A DNA stretch of 8,723 nucleotides, taken from contig DNAE01000201.1 of NCBI GenBank assembly GCA_003543635.1, positions 1 through 8,723 on the forward strand, read 5' to 3'. Every line of letters begins with the position of its first letter. Position 1 is the stretch's first letter. A model generated the notes under the pieces. It made no database searches, was not told the origin of the DNA, and saw only the letters and a program-made list of their open reading frames with translations. Positions 5,775 to 8,723 of the stretch are shown here, piece by piece. The DNA comes from Clostridiales bacterium. Its GTDB lineage: Bacteria > Bacillota > Clostridia > Saccharofermentanales > Saccharofermentanaceae. The position numbers and the translations under genes were made by a program.

Positions 5775-8120
5775 TCAATCCTCATTGTCATCATCGTTTA
5801 CGACTTCAGGTGTGGGAACGGGCGTGGGGATAAAAAGATCCACGTCATCTCCTATCATGGGATATGTCTCGGGAACGTATTCCGCATAGCTCTCGGGAAC
5901 TCCGAAATACGAAGCCAGAAGGGCTCTGGCGATGATCGCGGTGGACTTACCCCACTCTCCCCTCTCAACAACAAGGGCGATGGCGACCTCAGGGTCATCT
6001 GCGGGGGCATAACATACGAAAAGTCCGTTGGAATACTCCTTATGGCTCTCCTCATATCCCGTCTCGGCGGTACCGGTCTTACAGGCCACCGCTATGGGGA
6101 AATCGTAGAAAGTCTCCTGGGCGGTACCCTCCCACATGCTGGTACCCGTAACAACGCACCTCATGGCAAATCTTACGGCCTCGATATTCTCCTCGTCAAT
6201 TCCGAGGGGAGTAGCAGGCTTTTGGCCCTCATAGAGGATGGATCCGTCCGCGGCCACCACATTCTCCACCACATAGGGGGTGACGAGTTCATTGGTGGCA
6301 ATGGCTGCGGTATATCTGCAGAGCTGCATGATGGTAAAACAGTTATCGAACTGACCGATGGCGGACTGGGCGGTATCGGCCGGGAACCAGGTCCTGTCGT
6401 ATTCACTCTCCCTCAGAAGCCTCTTCATCTCTCGGGAAGCCCTGATGCCGCATATCTCACCGGGAAGGTCGATACCCGTATATTCGCCGAGTCCGAGCCT
6501 CTCACCCATGGCATCGATATTATCGATACCCGTGTCTACGCCGAGTCTCATGAAGTAGATATTGCAGGAGGTCGCCATGGCGGAGTTAAGATCCAGTGTT
6601 CCGTGTCCGCCCTCAGCGAACTCCAGGCACTTGAACTCCCAACCGCCGATATCTATGGGGCTCTCGCATCTTATATAGTCGGATCCCGGGAAGATAACTC
6701 CCTGTTCAAGGCCCGCAAGGGCGGTACACATCTTAAAGGTGGAACCCGGGGCATACTGAGACATTATCGCCCTGTTCCAAAGGGGCATGTCCTCGGAGGT
6801 TATATCCTCGTATTCACCGATACCCAGATAGTATTCCAGCTGCTCCTGGGCCTGCTTGTCACCGTACATGGAAAGGACAAAGTCGTTGGGATCGAAGTTG
6901 GGATAAGAGCCCATGGCTATAACGGCTCCCGTGTCCACGTTCATCATGACGAAGGCGCCGGCATTAGCAGTCTTATAACCGGTTCCCTTAAGCTGCTCGG
7001 CGATCTCGGCATCCTGGATATACTGCTTCATTGCCTCGATACCGACCCTCTGAAGGTCCGAGTCGATGGTCAGGTTGACAGTTGCTCCCGGTACCGCGTC
7101 AACGCCGTAGTCCGAGGGGAAGAAAAGACCGTCCTCCTGCTCTTCAGTCCAGATATTATAGGAGGAAATACCCGACTGACCGTGGAGATATCTCTCCATC
7201 TGGGACTCGACGCCGGACTGTCCTATAAGGTCATCATTGCTGTATCCGTAAGGCTGAAGGGTCGCCAAGGTCTCCTGGGAGATCCTTCCCACATAGCCGA
7301 CCACATGGCAGGAGAGCTGAGCCAGGGGCGTATATACCCTTCTGTAGTCAACTCCGCTCAAGATACCCATGTATCTGTAATTCTGTTCCGTGAGATATGT
7401 GATGAGCTCATCGGGAACATCCGTGGCAAGTTCGATGGGAGTGCCCGTTACAAAGGACCAGTTATCCTGGAAGATCTGATAACGGAGCCTTATGATCCTG
7501 TAGGCCTCGTCCTCCGTATAGTTGGGGTCTATCTTAAAAAGATCCCTTAAATAAAGGAAGAATACCTGGGGATCCGTCTTGACGTAATCATCGGAGAAGG
7601 TTACGATAACGCCCTCCGTATAATCCTGAAGATCGAACAGGTTATGGTTGGTCTGCCAAAGCCTGATATCCTCTTCACTCTTATTGAACCTGAAGGGTGC
7701 AACGGCGAAGTATTCATCAAGGTCAGCCGTGGTGATGCAATTATAGTCGTCAAACAGATAGCTGAGCTCCAGGAGCATGGCATTGAGATCGTCATCCTCC
7801 ATAAAGGCGTTGGCGATCATTATCGTGTTCACGGATTCCGCCGTGGCAAGGGTCACACCGTTGCAGTCCAGGATATCTCCCCTGGGAGCATTGACCGTAT
7901 ATTGCCTCTGCATACCTTCCGAAGCGGCGGAGATCGTCCTCTGATAACCGGAGAACTGGAGCTTCGCCGTCATAACGAGGATGATCGCACCGATGATACA
8001 GAATACGGCTCCCATGACAAAGTACCTGTCAGTAACGGCGGCAAAGAAACGTCTTCTGAAGGAATCGTTCTCCTGTTTTTCCCTTCTTGTGGAAGGATCC
8101 AGGTTCAGATCTGAAGCCAT
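5775..8120 (-). CDS. mrdA: penicillin-binding protein 2 (class B transpeptidase, elongasome)
   Basis: This 781-residue membrane-anchored D,D-transpeptidase cross-links peptidoglycan during side-wall growth. A basic cytoplasmic head (about 1-32) precedes one membrane helix (33-52). The dimerisation/pedestal domain contains NAPRGDILDCNG (77-88), VVGYVGR (273-279) and GQSGVESQMERYLHG (300-314). The transpeptidase domain has SxxK as S460-TFK463, SxN as S518-C-N520, and KTG at 681-683 (KTGTAETG). All catalytic residues are present. The tail ends in PTPVPTP plus an acidic DDDNED stretch. The ATG has AAAGGAGG 10 bases upstream, inside the end of mreD, and the two genes overlap by 16 bases. mreD just upstream supports PBP2 of the rod system over a septal PBP3/FtsI. 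At least 13 cysteines lie beyond the membrane helix, which is many for an exported domain. Confidence 0.95.
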   Translation of the reverse strand: MASDLNLDPSTRREKQENDSFRRRFFAAVTDRYFVMGAVFCIIGAIILVMTAKLQFSGYQRTISAASEGMQRQYTVNAPRGDILDCNGVTLATAESVNTIMIANAFMEDDDLNAMLLELSYLFDDYNCITTADLDEYFAVAPFRFNKSEEDIRLWQTNHNLFDLQDYTEGVIVTFSDDYVKTDPQVFFLYLRDLFKIDPNYTEDEAYRIIRLRYQIFQDNWSFVTGTPIELATDVPDELITYLTEQNYRYMGILSGVDYRRVYTPLAQLSCHVVGYVGRISQETLATLQPYGYSNDDLIGQSGVESQMERYLHGQSGISSYNIWTEEQEDGLFFPSDYGVDAVPGATVNLTIDSDLQRVGIEAMKQYIQDAEIAEQLKGTGYKTANAGAFVMMNVDTGAVIAMGSYPNFDPNDFVLSMYGDKQAQEQLEYYLGIGEYEDITSEDMPLWNRAIMSQYAPGSTFKMCTALAGLEQGVIFPGSDYIRCESPIDIGGWEFKCLEFAEGGHGTLDLNSAMATSCNIYFMRLGVDTGIDNIDAMGERLGLGEYTGIDLPGEICGIRASREMKRLLRESEYDRTWFPADTAQSAIGQFDNCFTIMQLCRYTAAIATNELVTPYVVENVVAADGSILYEGQKPATPLGIDEENIEAVRFAMRCVVTGTSMWEGTAQETFYDFPIAVACKTGTAETGYEESHKEYSNGLFVCYAPADDPEVAIALVVERGEWGKSTAIIARALLASYFGVPESYAEYVPETYPMIGDDVDLFIPTPVPTPEVVNDDDNED

Positions 8121-8722
8121 AGACGGTCATCCTCCTTTCCTTCATCTATCAGAGCGGGATTGACGCCCTTTCTGTAGGGTCCGGCAAACTTAAACAGCAG
8201 TATTATCGGTATCGCAGCCAAAAGGTTTAAGGCGATCTGGGGAAGCAGGGATCCCAGAAGGATATCACCTATCGTAAGGTTATATGCGGTCTTAAGGATA
8301 GCCTTGTGCCATATGAAGATTATCAAGTGTCCCGCGATCTTATAAACTGCGGTATAAAATGCAACGGCCGCAAAGGCAAACAGGGTATTCCTCTTCATCT
8401 TAAGGGTGAAGAAGGAAGATCCGATGACTCCCCCCGCAAAGAGCACCAGAAGGCCCAGTCCGCAGGTTACCACCGGAGTACCGTCAATTGCCGTAATGGA
8501 GGGGCTTGCGAAGAAATCCCTTAAGACACCCATGAAGATACCCACCAGTGCTCCGTCCTTAAAACCGAAAAGATAGCCCGCAAGCACGGTAAAGACCAGC
8601 ATCAGGTCGGCTACCTGACCGCCGAAGGAGAGCACATAAGGGAATGTGACCTGAAAGGAAGCGGTCAGCATGATAAAGACGATATAGAATATGATCTTCC
8701 TGGCCGTCTGGATCTTAGACAT
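8105..8722 (-). CDS. mreD: rod shape-determining protein MreD
   Basis: This 205-residue, strongly hydrophobic protein has about five to six membrane segments (roughly 9-30, 36-53, 56-72, 86-105, 112-137 and 152-178). It carries the family-like stretch FGFKDGALVGIFMGVLRDF (52-70), with spaced glycines before an Asp. MreD is an inner-membrane partner of MreC, RodA and PBP2 in the machine that inserts new side-wall peptidoglycan. The C-terminal tail is hydrophilic and acidic. The stop overlaps the PBP2 gene start by 16 bases, as expected for an mreC-mreD-pbp2 operon whose earlier genes lie beyond the window. The ATG is one base from the window edge, so its ribosome site cannot be seen. An upstream start is possible, though the length is already at the high end for the family. 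Confidence 0.9.
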   Translation of the reverse strand: MSKIQTARKIIFYIVFIMLTASFQVTFPYVLSFGGQVADLMLVFTVLAGYLFGFKDGALVGIFMGVLRDFFASPSITAIDGTPVVTCGLGLLVLFAGGVIGSSFFTLKMKRNTLFAFAAVAFYTAVYKIAGHLIIFIWHKAILKTAYNLTIGDILLGSLLPQIALNLLAAIPIILLFKFAGPYRKGVNPALIDEGKEDDRLWLQI

Positions 8723-8723
8723 C

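Noticed and set aside
5763..7550. 595-codon open frame on the plus strand opposite the PBP2 gene
   Set aside because: It lies wholly antisense to a gene with all PBP2 motifs. Its translation shows no domain I recognise, and it has no ribosome site or promoter of note. Long antisense frames are expected opposite genes with this codon bias.

Overview
The window reads as ordinary chromosomal DNA from a low-to-middle GC Firmicute of class Clostridia, probably Lachnospirales or Oscillospirales. Four things point there. Shine-Dalgarno sites are strong (AAGGAGG type). Promoters look like sigma-A promoters. An mreD-PBP2 pair lies next to a methylglyoxal-synthase-like gene, a gene order I recall from clostridial cell-shape loci. 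The Tad-type pilus genes carry a DUF5702-like protein. I cannot name the genus. Every gene I accept lies on the minus strand, so transcription runs from high to low coordinates.

Layout in transcription order: mreD (8722-8105) overlaps the start of a class B penicillin-binding protein 2 gene (8120-5775). Together they are the end of a rod-shape/elongasome operon. A short gap holds a weak terminator-like hairpin and a good sigma-A promoter. Next come a divergent methylglyoxal-synthase-fold gene (5661-5257) and a metallo-beta-lactamase-fold hydrolase of the glyoxalase II-like group (5250-4633), only 6 bases apart. A 60-70 base gap with a possible extended -10 promoter leads to pheS (4566-3535) and pheT (3516-1102), the two subunits of phenylalanyl-tRNA synthetase. 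A clean rho-independent terminator with a UUCG loop closes that unit at 1085-1057. A 143-base gap with repeated operator-like sequences precedes a small TadE-like pseudopilin gene (958-665). That gene overlaps a TadG/DUF5702-like gene (678 to the window edge), which is cut off by the window.

The genes therefore fall into three jobs: cell-wall elongation (MreD, PBP2), translation (PheST), and the start or middle of a surface-appendage (Tad) cluster. A two-gene metabolic-looking pair of uncertain substrate sits between the first two. I see no mobile element, CRISPR array, tRNA, rRNA or clear horizontally acquired island, and no convincing new biological system. The best leads are the methylglyoxal-synthase-like protein, which has lost most of the residues known to be catalytic in the family, and the tandem and inverted TTTGTAAC repeats upstream of the Tad-type genes.
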